From NCBI GenBank assembly GCA_001460835.1, contig CYKH01000812.1, forward strand, positions 17,802 to 67,655: a DNA stretch of 49,854 nt, written 5' to 3'. Below the pieces are notes generated by a model. The model worked only from the letters and a program-made list of their open reading frames with translations, did not search any database and had not been told where the DNA came from. Source of the stretch: Bodo saltans (Eukaryota; Euglenozoa; Kinetoplastea; Eubodonida; Bodonidae). Shown piece after piece: positions 1 to 8,403 of the stretch (position 1 is its first letter; each line of letters opens with the position of its first letter). The position numbers and the translations under genes were made by a program.

Positions 1-30
1 CCTTTTCATCGATTGACATTCCCACCCATC

Positions 31-198
31 TTTTTTTTTTTCGTATATCTTTCCCTGTACTTCTTTGGTTTGACGCTCACTACATTTTAGATCACCTTTT
101 TTTCCCCCTCCTTTCCCTCTAGCCAAACTAATGAAGCTGAAGGTGGTTTTCATGTTTCGAACCTTGATGAATGAATCGTTTCTTCTCTCTTCCTACAG
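31..198 (+). promoter_or_regulatory. Tandem pyrimidine tracts and trans-splice acceptors ahead of the first gene
   Basis: Three pyrimidine-rich runs lie in a row: an 11-T run at 31-41, a long C/T run at 97-120 followed by AG at 121-122, and a C/T run at about 178-194 followed by AG at 197-198. The last AG leaves the ATG at 204 as the first start codon after a five-base leader. The AG at 122 would put out-of-frame ATGs (131, 152) ahead of the transporter. The 198 site is therefore the likelier productive acceptor. No upstream gene end is visible, so bases 1-120 are probably intergenic or 3' UTR of a gene to the left. Confidence 0.55.
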
Positions 199-203
199 CA
201 ATA

Positions 204-1328
204 ATGTGGAGGGTAGCGATCACAATTTACTTGTTCATCGGATTCTACTTTGCGGCTTCGATATCATTGACGATTTTCAACAAGTGGTTTTTCTCGGAAA
301 AACCAACCTTGTCAAATGCAACTTCAACGTCAGGAGTTTCAAATGGAGATCGATACTCAGCTCAGCAATTTCATTTCCCACTCACGGTCACATGCGTTCA
401 TCAAGTAATCGTTTTTATTTTGGTATTGGCAACAGAGCGCAACTTCCTCGCAATGTTCGTTGGCCCTATTGAGCGCTCCCGGTCTGCGCTAGTTGTTGTC
501 GTGCCAATCGGGATTGCGTCAGGTCTTGACTGGGGTCTCAGCAATACATCGTTGCGATGGATTCCTCTCTCAATGTATGAGATGGTGAAGTGCTCTGCAC
601 CAATCATAGTCTTGTTATTGGGGTGGTGGATTGGTGTTCAAGCACTCAATGCACGAATTGCTGGCGTAATTGCTCTTTTGTCAACTGGAGTAGTGTTGTC
701 CGTCACGGGGGGCCACATAACCGCACTGTCAAGCACAGATTTTCCATTTCAAGGTTTTATTTGTGTCGTTGTAGCAACGGTTCTTGCAGGAATCAGAGTT
801 GTGTTTGCCCAAAAAGCTCTCCATGGAGACAAATCATCCCCTTCGATCAGTACTGCGACGTTCCTTTTCTACGTGACACCAAGCAGTGCGGCGGCACTTG
901 TGATTCCAGCATACTTCTTTGAAGGCGTTTTACTGGAGCAAACATTTTCTCTTCGAATTGCCCAAGACTTGTTTTGGGTAGGTTTCCTGATCTTTGCATC
1001 CAGTTGCCTTGCGTACCTTTTGAGCTTAAGTGAGTACCTTCTCACTCAAAAAACATCAGCTTTGACGCTCTCAGTGTGTGGGATCGCAAAGCAAGTCCTT
1101 ATTACGGCCTTGGCTGTGGCTGTGTTTCATGAAAAGCTGGGAAGAGTGAACACACTTGGTGTTTTGTTGTGTTTTGTTGGCATTGCAGCTTACAACATCA
1201 TGAAGTACCAACAGTCCACTGCCCAATATGTTGCTGTAGCACGCGACGAAGAGATGCCCGAGCGTGTGGAAGCTTCTAGGGACGATGATGTGACGTTCAC
1301 CAGACGAAGTGAAAAGTACTCGTACTGA
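204..1328 (+). CDS. SLC35/TPT-family nucleotide-sugar or triose-phosphate-type transporter
   Basis: Multi-pass membrane protein of 374 residues from the ATG at 204, chosen because it directly follows the AG at 198; an in-frame ATG at 171 would lie upstream of that acceptor. About ten hydrophobic segments span the protein, as in the drug/metabolite transporter superfamily. Family-like signatures include an IFNKW motif near the N terminus, a GLSNTSLRWI-like segment, the pair Y-E-M-V-K, and a C-terminal G-V-L-L-C-F-V-G-I-A-A-Y-N helix, all typical of the SLC35C/E and triose-phosphate-transporter branch. Such proteins exchange nucleotide sugars or phosphorylated sugars across Golgi, ER or organelle membranes; the substrate cannot be read from sequence. 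The tail after residue 335 is acidic and probably cytosolic. Oddity: residues 242-252 (VLLEQTFSLRI) are encoded by a 34-base block repeated exactly in the next gene. Confidence 0.8.
   Translation: MWRVAITIYLFIGFYFAASISLTIFNKWFFSEKPTLSNATSTSGVSNGDRYSAQQFHFPLTVTCVHQVIVFILVLATERNFLAMFVGPIERSRSALVVVVPIGIASGLDWGLSNTSLRWIPLSMYEMVKCSAPIIVLLLGWWIGVQALNARIAGVIALLSTGVVLSVTGGHITALSSTDFPFQGFICVVVATVLAGIRVVFAQKALHGDKSSPSISTATFLFYVTPSSAAALVIPAYFFEGVLLEQTFSLRIAQDLFWVGFLIFASSCLAYLLSLSEYLLTQKTSALTLSVCGIAKQVLITALAVAVFHEKLGRVNTLGVLLCFVGIAAYNIMKYQQSTAQYVAVARDEEMPERVEASRDDDVTFTRRSEKYSY
926..959 (+). repeat. 34-base perfect direct repeat, copy 1 (inside the transporter gene)
   Basis: Bases 926-959 are identical to 1505-1538. 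Both copies are read in the same codon phase and give VLLEQTFSLRI. The flanking bases differ on both sides (g versus t before, g versus c after), and the two host proteins are otherwise unrelated. Confidence 0.9.
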
Positions 1329-1400
1329 AGAAAAAAACTTTATTTTGACCAACGAACTCAATCTCTTTCACAAATTGTCTTGTTCCTCGTTGTCAGAGTC

Positions 1401-1808
1401 ATGGATGCTTTGATAATGAAAATGGCATCGTTGCCTAAAGGGCGGCAAAAGTATCTCCAAGATCAGTTCCTCAAATCTTCAGCTGGATTGTCAAGCGACG
1501 CACTCGTTTTACTGGAGCAAACATTTTCTCTTCGAATTCGATCTGAAATCGAGAGCTTTGAGCGAATAAAACAACGCGCCAAAGAAATGAGAGAGGCAGA
1601 GGCAGAAACGCGCAAAGTAGCGTTCATTTTGACGTTCCTTGTTCTGCTTGCTGCAATATCATTAGGCATTTATCTTTCTGATGATAGACGGCTGTATTCT
1701 GTCCATGAATTCTTTGCCAAATGGTATTACGAGATTTTTGTTCATGACAATCGCAAAGGAAATCGTCTGTTTGTTGACAAAGACGAGAATTATGACATGT
1801 ACGCTTGA
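1401..1808 (+). CDS. Small single-helix membrane protein, function unknown
   Basis: A 135-residue protein starting at the ATG at 1401, four bases after the AG at 1395-1396. An in-frame TTG at 1380 lies before that acceptor and is not taken. Residues 1-72 are basic and helical with an E/R/K-rich stretch (about 46-72) likely to form a coiled coil. One hydrophobic helix follows at about 73-92, then a 43-residue polar tail rich in aromatic and acidic residues. This is the layout of a one-pass membrane protein with a helical N-terminal arm. No family was recognised. Residues 36-46 are encoded by the second copy of the 34-base block shared with the transporter upstream, so this stretch may have been copied in from it or the reverse. 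Confidence 0.6.
   Translation: MDALIMKMASLPKGRQKYLQDQFLKSSAGLSSDALVLLEQTFSLRIRSEIESFERIKQRAKEMREAEAETRKVAFILTFLVLLAAISLGIYLSDDRRLYSVHEFFAKWYYEIFVHDNRKGNRLFVDKDENYDMYA
1505..1538 (+). repeat. 34-base perfect direct repeat, copy 2 (inside the small membrane-protein gene)
   Basis: This is the exact match of 926-959, 579 bases away. Because 579 is a multiple of three and both genes are read in the same frame relative to it, the same eleven residues are encoded. Confidence 0.9.
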
Positions 1809-1882
1809 ATTGGAATTCTTTGTTTTGCCACCATCTGATGTGCGTTTTCCTGTTATCCTTTCACTTCTTGTTGTAGATTTTG

Positions 1883-3133
1883 ATGGACTTGCAAAGCGCA
1901 TCAATAACGTTTACAAAGTTCACTGAGCTTCGCATTACAGTTTCTATTTCAGAAGATCCTCAATGTCTTCGACTGTCGGGCAAACGGGATCAAGAAACTA
2001 TTGTGGAGGTAAATGGCGCACCACTCTGCCCAGGAACTCGCTACGAACTCCTTCCTGGATCTAGCCACGCCCTAATCTGTTGGTCAAGCTCTGCTACTGT
2101 TGTCGTCGAAGCTAGCACCACCACTCTGAGGAATATTTTTAGAACTTCGAGTTTTTGTGCTCAACCAGTCGCAGAATTTCATTGTACGATAAATGAAACT
2201 CGTGGTGGGAATACACCACCACGGGTTCTCATTTGTGGACGTAATGACGCGAGGAAGACGGAATTGGGACTGACGCTTGTGAATTACGCGACTCGATTTG
2301 GGTGGGCACCTGTTCTTGTCGATCTTGACCCATCTCCGCGTCAGAGTGTTTCGATTCCGGGTGGAATAGGGTGCTGCGTAGTTGAGGCACCTGCAATTCT
2401 CGATGAGGATCTTGCTTCACATCATGTGGCGGTTCAATATTTTGTTGGAGAGTTGCACGCTGAATCAACCAGTGGCGTTTCAGAAGTGTGGCTTGGGTTT
2501 GCCAAGACCCTTTGTGACCTTTCCGCGAAATTTAAGGATGACCACATCATCTCTAGTGGCTCGGTGGTTATTGCACCGGAGTTCTCGAGCCACCACAGCG
2601 CAGCCACAATAGAACACATTATTCGATTCGCGAGCATCACGCATGTCCTCGTCTTGCAGGACGATTGGCTGTTTGGTCGACTTGCTAAGTTGTCGGGAGT
2701 GGTAGTTGACAGGATGTGCAGCTCTGCATCGTTCATGCAACCTGTTTCACCAGGTGCTTGGATGCGGTTGTGCCAGAGGCGTCTCTTAGCGTTCTTTGAA
2801 GGTTCTGGAGAAGGGCGTGTGAATTCATTTGGGCACAAGTTTCCACTGAGTTCCACGTCGATCTTGCGAGTTGTTGCCGTTTCTGGCAAAGTGACCGCAA
2901 CTAGCGTTGACCGTGTTGATCTTGAGAATGTCATCAACTGTGTGGCGGCGATTGTTGATTCTTCTCAAGCGCGCCGCGACCTTGGTGGATTTTTGGCTTC
3001 GGCGGTCTGTGGCTTCGCTAAAATCACTTCGATTGATGGCCAGGAAATAAACCTGCAAACCTCTCTGGCAAAGTCTGCCCTCCCAACAGGAAAGTTAACT
3101 TTGATCGTTGGAAGCGTTCAACTGATCGAGTAA
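1883..3133 (+). CDS. CLP1: CLP1-like mRNA 3'-end cleavage factor / polynucleotide kinase family, altered P-loop
   Basis: 416 residues from the ATG at 1883, six bases after the acceptor AG at 1875-1876. The N-terminal beta-rich domain (about 10-80), the central P-loop domain and the C-terminal domain match CLP1 in order and length (human CLP1 is about 425). Recognisable blocks are the P-loop followed by a LVNYATRFGW-like helix, VLVDLDP, QSVSIPG (CLP1 typically D-x-G-Q-x-S-V-S-I-P-G), and AVQYFVGE (typically PLVYHFG). CLP1 bridges cleavage factors in pre-mRNA 3' processing and, in animals, phosphorylates RNA 5'-hydroxyls during tRNA splicing. Here the P-loop runs G119-R-N-D-A-R124-K125-T126, so the glycine normally before the lysine is arginine, and the DxGQ glutamine region reads DPSPRQ. 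ATP binding may be weak and kinase activity lost, which is inference. In kinetoplastids, polyadenylation is coupled to trans-splicing, a likely setting for this protein. Confidence 0.75.
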   Translation: MDLQSASITFTKFTELRITVSISEDPQCLRLSGKRDQETIVEVNGAPLCPGTRYELLPGSSHALICWSSSATVVVEASTTTLRNIFRTSSFCAQPVAEFHCTINETRGGNTPPRVLICGRNDARKTELGLTLVNYATRFGWAPVLVDLDPSPRQSVSIPGGIGCCVVEAPAILDEDLASHHVAVQYFVGELHAESTSGVSEVWLGFAKTLCDLSAKFKDDHIISSGSVVIAPEFSSHHSAATIEHIIRFASITHVLVLQDDWLFGRLAKLSGVVVDRMCSSASFMQPVSPGAWMRLCQRRLLAFFEGSGEGRVNSFGHKFPLSSTSILRVVAVSGKVTATSVDRVDLENVINCVAAIVDSSQARRDLGGFLASAVCGFAKITSIDGQEINLQTSLAKSALPTGKLTLIVGSVQLIE

Positions 3134-3239
3134 AATCAAACAAGTCGCTTGCACTGAGCTTTCTTCTGTGACTAACTGTGAGGACAGATTGTTGTTGTTG
3201 CATTGTCGTTGGGAAAGGAAGGAGTTAATTGTTCAGCAG

Positions 3240-5048
3240 ATGGCATCACTTAGCCACGAAGTTATCAAGCTCAGTACAATCCGTGAGACGGCGAAAAGGG
3301 AGGTCAATCTATTGATGGAGAGTGTCGTAACGTCTGGAGATCGTAGCAAGGTGGTTGTGATAGATCCATCACTGATGGATACTTTTCGATACAGTGGGGT
3401 CACTCTTGATGCCTTTAAGTTAGAAAAGGGAGTGCAAGGCATCTTTCACCTCAACAACAACGTCGAGGTTGCAACTGGAGCGCGAAACCTAGTTTTCTTC
3501 CTGCGTCCTACGTTGTCGTTGCTGAGGGTTCTTTCATCGTACGCCACCACTTATTGCCAAAAGCATCCGAAGACCTCTGTGTTCATCTATTTTGTTCCAC
3601 GGAAAAGCATGATGGCTGAGCACATTCTCGAGACAGAGTACAAACTGTCAGAGAAACTTACGCATGTTCTCTATGGCGAGCTTGACATGGAGCTTGTGCC
3701 ACTTGACGACGATGTTGTGTCGATGGAGTTGCCTGATGCGTTTCGCAGCCTTTACCTTGATGGTGACTTATCGGTTCTACACTGGATTGCAAAAGCAATT
3801 ATCAAACTTCAAACCGCGCGGTTCGGTCCAATCCCTCACATCAAGGGCAAAGGTGTGCTTGCGTCAAAAGTAGTTTCAATCGTGCAGCGCTTGCAGCATG
3901 AGATTGGTGAGGAGCTTATCATGGAGCAGACACCAGAGGTTGAGGCCATGTATATTGTGGATCGTGGAGTTGATTTGGTAACACCGCTTGTGACGCAACT
4001 AACGTATGAAGGTCTCATTGAAGAGCTGTATGGAATCGAAGCTGGCCACTTTGACCCTCCTTTTGAAGTGACCGCTGCCTCAGATGTTCAAGTCTCTACA
4101 GATCCGTCAATTCAACGAGACAGGAAAATTCCACTCAACGGCAATGACAGGATGTTTAGTGAAATCCGCGACAGCAACTTCGCAACGGTTGGCACCGTCC
4201 TGCACCAGAAGTCAATGTGGGTCAAGCAAAGCTACGAACGACGAAAGGATGTCCAACACCTCAAAGAGTTGAAAGAATTTATGAAAGGCCTCCCAGAGAT
4301 GCAGGAGTTCCATCGGCTGATTGGCGTTCACACGAACATTGCCACGCAAATAGGCAAAAATTCTCAAGACCCCGAGTTCAGGCGTCGGATTGCGATGGAG
4401 CAGAATATCCTGCAGGGCGAGAACGAGAAGGAGACTTTAGACTATATGGAGGAACTCATCAACCGCAATGAGCCGTTTGTCAACGTGCTGCGATTACTGT
4501 GTCTGTACTCCGTTGTTAACAACGGCTTCAAAGGGAAGGTGCTGGATCAACTCAAAGAGTCACTAATGCTTTCGTACGGCGTTCCGCAAGTAATTACGGC
4601 TCTTCATTGCCTTGAAAAGGCAGGTCTGCTTACCAAGAATGAGCAGCGTAGCAACTTTCCAAATTTACGCAAGAGCTGCAAACTGTGGTCAGAAAGTTTG
4701 CAAGAATCTCATCCAACCGATATTGCGTACGCGTACAGCGGATACGCACCGCTTCTTTGCCGTGTACTTGAAAGCATGGCCGCGCCACTCATTGCAGCAG
4801 CACCTGACGCCGAGGACATTGCTCCTGGGGATAAGGCAGAGCTCCGAAACAACGCAGAGGTTCCTGGAAGCACGCGTGTCGTCATGTTGCTTGTTATTGG
4901 TGGAATTACAAACGCTGAAATCAGTGCACTCCGCTTTCTTGAGTCACGACTAGCGAATGCTGGCGAACCAAAACACTTCGTTGTGGTGACGACGAACATC
5001 ACCAGTGGCAAGAAACTTATCGAGTCTTTACTTCCCTTCGAAGCGTGA
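3240..5048 (+). CDS. VPS33: VPS33, Sec1/Munc18-family subunit of HOPS/CORVET tethering complexes
   Basis: 602 residues from the ATG at 3240, matching the roughly 600 of VPS33A. The open frame extends upstream only through a GTG at 3168 and no ATG, so 3240 is the start. Acceptor AGs are available at 3181-3182, 3184-3185 and 3235-3236. SM-family blocks can be followed end to end: a short helical N terminus, a VVVIDPSLMD strand, VFFLRP, a FVPRKS(M)M segment, the DVVSMELPDAFRSLYLDGD block, AMYIVDRGVDLVTPL with the conserved DR-x-x-D-x-x-T-P-L signature, and a C-terminal VLLLVIGGIT-x-x-E-I-x-A-L-R-F strand-helix. VPS33 clasps SNARE bundles on late endosomes and lysosomes within HOPS/CORVET. Nothing in the gene looks damaged. 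Confidence 0.88.
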   Translation: MASLSHEVIKLSTIRETAKREVNLLMESVVTSGDRSKVVVIDPSLMDTFRYSGVTLDAFKLEKGVQGIFHLNNNVEVATGARNLVFFLRPTLSLLRVLSSYATTYCQKHPKTSVFIYFVPRKSMMAEHILETEYKLSEKLTHVLYGELDMELVPLDDDVVSMELPDAFRSLYLDGDLSVLHWIAKAIIKLQTARFGPIPHIKGKGVLASKVVSIVQRLQHEIGEELIMEQTPEVEAMYIVDRGVDLVTPLVTQLTYEGLIEELYGIEAGHFDPPFEVTAASDVQVSTDPSIQRDRKIPLNGNDRMFSEIRDSNFATVGTVLHQKSMWVKQSYERRKDVQHLKELKEFMKGLPEMQEFHRLIGVHTNIATQIGKNSQDPEFRRRIAMEQNILQGENEKETLDYMEELINRNEPFVNVLRLLCLYSVVNNGFKGKVLDQLKESLMLSYGVPQVITALHCLEKAGLLTKNEQRSNFPNLRKSCKLWSESLQESHPTDIAYAYSGYAPLLCRVLESMAAPLIAAAPDAEDIAPGDKAELRNNAEVPGSTRVVMLLVIGGITNAEISALRFLESRLANAGEPKHFVVVTTNITSGKKLIESLLPFEA

Positions 5049-5180
5049 GGAAGGAGAACACCTGTTGCGTTTGTTGATCGATGCCAGAAAACATTAAAAA
5101 ATGAAAGCATGATTTCAGTTGAACGTAACACATCCCCAACTATTTGATTGTCGCTTGCATTTTACCATTAGTCGATACTC

Positions 5181-6584
5181 ATGAGATGCCATTACGAAGT
5201 TCTCAATGTTGACAAAAAGGCAACATTCGACGAAATTCGTTCCTCGTACAAAAAACAAGCGCTGTTGTGCCATCCCGACAAGAACCATGGCAACACCGAA
5301 GAAGCTGCGCAGCGATTCAAAGAAGTGCAGAACGCCTATGCTGTTTTGAGTGATGCCACTGAGAGAGAATGGTACGATGCACATCGAGACTCTATTCTGA
5401 ATGGCGACGGTGAGGGCACTTGCGCGCCCGACGAAATTAATTTGTACGACTATTTCAGCGCCAGATGTTACACTGGCTTCGGCGATGACGATGAGTCGTT
5501 CTTCACAGTTTACGGCCGAGTCTTCGATACCCTCATCGAAGAAGAGTGCGGCCACAGTGACACAGCAAAGAACTGGCCAAAGTTCGGGAAGGGAGATGCT
5601 GCTTACAAAGATGTTGCCAAGTTCTACGCACATTGGAGGAGCTTCAACACAAACAAGACGTTCGCTTGGAAAGATGAATACAAGCTCAATGAAATTCCTG
5701 ATCGACAGTCCCGGAGGGCAGCCGAGAGAATTAACATGAAAGAACGAGCTGCCGCAAGAAAATCATTTATGAGCATCGTGACGGATCTGACTGACCTTGT
5801 GATGCGCAGAGATCCGCGTGTTGCAGCAGAGAAGCAACGAGCAGAAGAAGAGCAGGCTCGAAAGGACGAGGAGAAAAAGGCCCGAGAGGACATCGCTGCC
5901 AAGCGACGCAGAGAAGCAAACGAGAAACTCTGGGCAGAAGCAGCTGAGAAAGAGGATCAGGAGCTTCGAGCTAGGCAGGAACGCGGTGACCACGATGATG
6001 GTGAAGTTCTAGAACTTTTGTATGAAAAACAACGACTAATGGAGCAGCGGCGCAAGAAAGGTACTGCCGCAGTCGTCGGCCGTGCCGACGAAGCGCTTCT
6101 TGACGAAAATGCCCCGATCGCTGAGTCCCAGTTCGATGTTGAGGATGCCACTGAGAAGTTCTCAAAGCAGTGCAAGGCTTGCAAGAAAGGATTTAACGCC
6201 GAAAAGCAGTGGACCGAACACCTCAACAGCGCCAAACATAAGACGAGGATAAAGCAGCTTGCGTCCAAGGGAACCGATGTTACCGCCTTAATGGGCGAGG
6301 ATTGGGTTGAAGACACTTCAAAGTCCACAGAAGCGAAGCCTGCTCCGGTGGCTCCGGTTGCACCTAGCATCGACGAGACATCTACAGCGGAGCCCCCGCA
6401 CAACAGCAAGAAAGCAGGTAAGAACGATAAGAAAAACACTGAGCCTACCACGAAGCCCACAAAACCCGTGAAAGGCTCGAAGAAACATGCCCTGCCGCCT
6501 AGCGAAAGCGAATCGGAGGAAGAGGAAGAAGAGTTTGTCCCAGCGAAGAAGAATGCTTTCCAAATTTTCGCACAAAGAAAGTGA
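5181..6584 (+). CDS. DNAJC21: DNAJC21/JJJ1-type J-protein with U1-like zinc finger (ribosome biogenesis)
   Basis: 467 residues; the ATG at 5181 follows the AG at 5169-5170. The J domain fills about residues 3-68, with the Hsp70-stimulating HPD at 31-33. The second family hallmark is a U1-type C2H2 finger with C331, C334, H347 and H353 (C-x2-C-x12-H-x5-H), preceded by a long charged helical stretch (about 190-310) rich in E, R, A and K. The C-terminal tail is low-complexity K/P/S/E with an acidic run. Yeast Jjj1 and human DNAJC21 act with cytosolic Hsp70 and a Rei1-type factor to strip export factors such as Arx1 from pre-60S particles. The same role is inferred here from domain order. Confidence 0.88.
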   Translation: MRCHYEVLNVDKKATFDEIRSSYKKQALLCHPDKNHGNTEEAAQRFKEVQNAYAVLSDATEREWYDAHRDSILNGDGEGTCAPDEINLYDYFSARCYTGFGDDDESFFTVYGRVFDTLIEEECGHSDTAKNWPKFGKGDAAYKDVAKFYAHWRSFNTNKTFAWKDEYKLNEIPDRQSRRAAERINMKERAAARKSFMSIVTDLTDLVMRRDPRVAAEKQRAEEEQARKDEEKKAREDIAAKRRREANEKLWAEAAEKEDQELRARQERGDHDDGEVLELLYEKQRLMEQRRKKGTAAVVGRADEALLDENAPIAESQFDVEDATEKFSKQCKACKKGFNAEKQWTEHLNSAKHKTRIKQLASKGTDVTALMGEDWVEDTSKSTEAKPAPVAPVAPSIDETSTAEPPHNSKKAGKNDKKNTEPTTKPTKPVKGSKKHALPPSESESEEEEEEFVPAKKNAFQIFAQRK

Positions 6585-6688
6585 CACAGCACTAAATTTC
6601 GAACTCAAATGAAATCGCCATCCTTCAGCTACGATGTACGTGAGATTTTTTTTGTTCCTACTCTTTCGGAATTATCGTCAAGGTCAAC

Positions 6689-7207
6689 ATGCGACGAGTG
6701 TTTGCTTCGAGCGCTCGGCGCTTCGGAGTTGCAACGATTACCTCAACCTCACGATGGTGTAGCAATATTCAAGTTGGAGTCCCTCCAAACGCTGCACTCG
6801 GAACGACACTAGGAACGACTCTAGGAAACGTCGAGGGCATCAGCGAAAGCGACATGGAGCTCATTCGCAAAAGCCTTGCTGATCCTCAGCACAACTCGAC
6901 ATCGAAAATGGGAGGTGCAGGAATTGGACCTGCGCGTGGCGAGATGGTGGCGGCGTTTACCTGCACAGTTTGTGAAACGCGTTCTGTCAAGCGGTTTACC
7001 AAGTTATCATACACCAAGGGAATTGTGATTGTGGAATGCCCTGGGTGCTACAACAAGCATCTCCTTGCCGACAATCTTGGATGGTTCGACGATGAGCGCG
7101 TCAACATTGAAGACATCCTGAGATCCAGAGGAGAAGAAGTGAAACGGGTATCAGGCGCTGTGTACGTTGAACAGCACGAGAAGCCTTCCGCGGACCCTCC
7201 CCAGTAA
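6689..7207 (+). CDS. ZIM17: ZIM17/TIM15/DNLZ-type zinc-finger chaperone of mitochondrial Hsp70
   Basis: 172 residues. The N terminus is basic and hydroxylated without acidic residues (MRRVFASSARRFGVATITSTSR), which fits a mitochondrial presequence. The zf-DNL domain spans about residues 85-150: two C-x2-C pairs (CTVC and CPGC) flank a conserved F-x-K-x-S-Y-x-K-G-I-V-I-V segment, followed by N-K-H-L-L-A-D-N-L-G-W-F, the family's most conserved helix. ZIM17/HEP1 proteins keep mitochondrial Hsp70 soluble and support import and Fe-S assembly. Between presequence and domain is a short internal repeat (GTTLGTTLG, nt about 6800-6825). The start is the first ATG after the pyrimidine-rich stretch near 6645-6670. 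Confidence 0.88.
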   Translation: MRRVFASSARRFGVATITSTSRWCSNIQVGVPPNAALGTTLGTTLGNVEGISESDMELIRKSLADPQHNSTSKMGGAGIGPARGEMVAAFTCTVCETRSVKRFTKLSYTKGIVIVECPGCYNKHLLADNLGWFDDERVNIEDILRSRGEEVKRVSGAVYVEQHEKPSADPPQ

Positions 7208-7300
7208 CATTCTTCACATGCAGTTTAGTTATTTCTTGCTCACATCGATGCGTAGTTTGTGTTGACTCTAGTTCACGTTGCTTCTAAGATAAACTTGATG

Positions 7301-7335
7301 CACTTCTCTCTCGCTTTTTTTCCTTTTCAATGAAG
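7301..7335 (+). promoter_or_regulatory. Trans-splice acceptor of PACRG
   Basis: A pyrimidine run at about 7302-7328 is followed by the first AG at 7334-7335. Splicing there removes an upstream ATG-AAG-TGA mini-ORF (7330-7338) and leaves ten bases before the PACRG ATG at 7346. Confidence 0.5.
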
Positions 7336-7345
7336 TGAATTCAAC

Positions 7346-8203
7346 ATGAGCTACGAAATCAAGCCCATTCTGAAGGGCACAAAGAAAGACCCCGTTAAGA
7401 CGATGTTCACCAAGGGAGCAGGTGAGTCCGTTTTCGGTTCGTTCCCCGACAGCCATAAGCTCAAAACCGTGAAGACGGCGACGCAAGGTGCGAGCGAGAC
7501 GTTGGCGGGTTCAGGAAGTGGGCAGACTGTGAAGGGCAGTGGTGGTGCCACCAGCTCCCTCAGCAAGGGACGACAGCTTGCGCCAAGCCACCCACCGATG
7601 GCTGGTGCCAAATCTCGTCGAATGATCCCCCCGACTGAGTTCCGACGCTTCTACACCCGAGGCGACTTACCAATTGCCGTTTCCCACAAGAGCAAACTTG
7701 CCGTTGATTGGAAAGTGGAGATTGAGAAGCTAGATTATCATCACTACCTACCAATCTTTTTTGACGGCATTCGCGAAAAAGAAGACCCCTATCGCTTCCT
7801 TGCCATTCAAGGATGCTATGACTTGCTCGAGAAGGGCGGTGCGAAGATCCTCCCCACCATCCCACAGCTGATCATCCCGATCAAAACTGCACTCAACACG
7901 CGTGATCCTGATGTGATGTGCGCGACGTTGAAGGTTCTGCAGCAACTGGTAGTGAGCGGTGATTTAATTGGAGAAGCACTTGTTCCTTACTACCGTCAAA
8001 TCCTCCCCATGTTCAATCTATTCCGCCTGACGCACAAGGCAGCAGGCCGTGGCGACGGGATTGATTACGGACAACGCCATCGTGACGATATTGGTGAGCT
8101 CATTGAGGAGACAATTCAATTGTTCGAAATTCATGGCGGCGAAGATGCATTTATCAACATCAAGTACATGGTCCCCGACTATGAGTCTTGCGTACTGAAT
8201 TGA
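7346..8203 (+). CDS. PACRG: PACRG, inner-junction protein of axonemal doublet microtubules
   Basis: 285 residues. After a low-complexity, Ser/Gly/Thr/Lys-rich N-terminal arm (about 1-90), the rest is very close to PACRG across eukaryotes: a [11 protein letters not shown] start, then [26 protein letters not shown]-x-A-L-N-T-R, [27 protein letters not shown], and the terminal [14 protein letters not shown]-x-Y-E-S-C-x-L-N. PACRG alternates with FAP20 to close the B-tubule against the A-tubule of the doublet. The N-terminal arm is the variable part, likely in the doublet lumen or on its surface. Confidence 0.95.
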   Translation: MSYEIKPILKGTKKDPVKTMFTKGAGESVFGSFPDSHKLKTVKTATQGASETLAGSGSGQTVKGSGGATSSLSKGRQLAPSHPPMAGAKSRRMIPPTEFRRFYTRGDLPIAVSHKSKLAVDWKVEIEKLDYHHYLPIFFDGIREKEDPYRFLAIQGCYDLLEKGGAKILPTIPQLIIPIKTALNTRDPDVMCATLKVLQQLVVSGDLIGEALVPYYRQILPMFNLFRLTHKAAGRGDGIDYGQRHRDDIGELIEETIQLFEIHGGEDAFINIKYMVPDYESCVLN

Positions 8204-8403
8204 AAAGCAACATGTAGATATCTTACACATTGTATGTATGATCAAGACATCAAAGTCGAAGACGCGAGTAGACAAGGTTATGTTGTTCCCTACCCAAAGA
8301 AACAAAGTAAGGCCCCATCGTCTTCTTATGGAGGTGAGACTTTGATTTTCATGCTTAGAACTCTCTCTCTCGCTCGCACTTTTTCACTTTTGCACAGATT
8401 TCA

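Noticed and set aside
131-472. 113-codon frame overlapping the transporter start
   Set aside because: It is out of frame with a well-supported transporter, has no domain features, and its ATG lies before the better acceptor at 198. It is kept only as a possible regulatory upstream frame.
3168-3239. Upstream extension of VPS33 to a GTG
   Set aside because: No ATG in the extension, and the protein from 3240 already matches family length.
5957-6592. 211-codon antisense frame over DNAJC21
   Set aside because: Composition is Ser/Phe/Leu-rich mirror of the Glu/Lys/Arg-rich sense protein; it is a shadow of codon bias.
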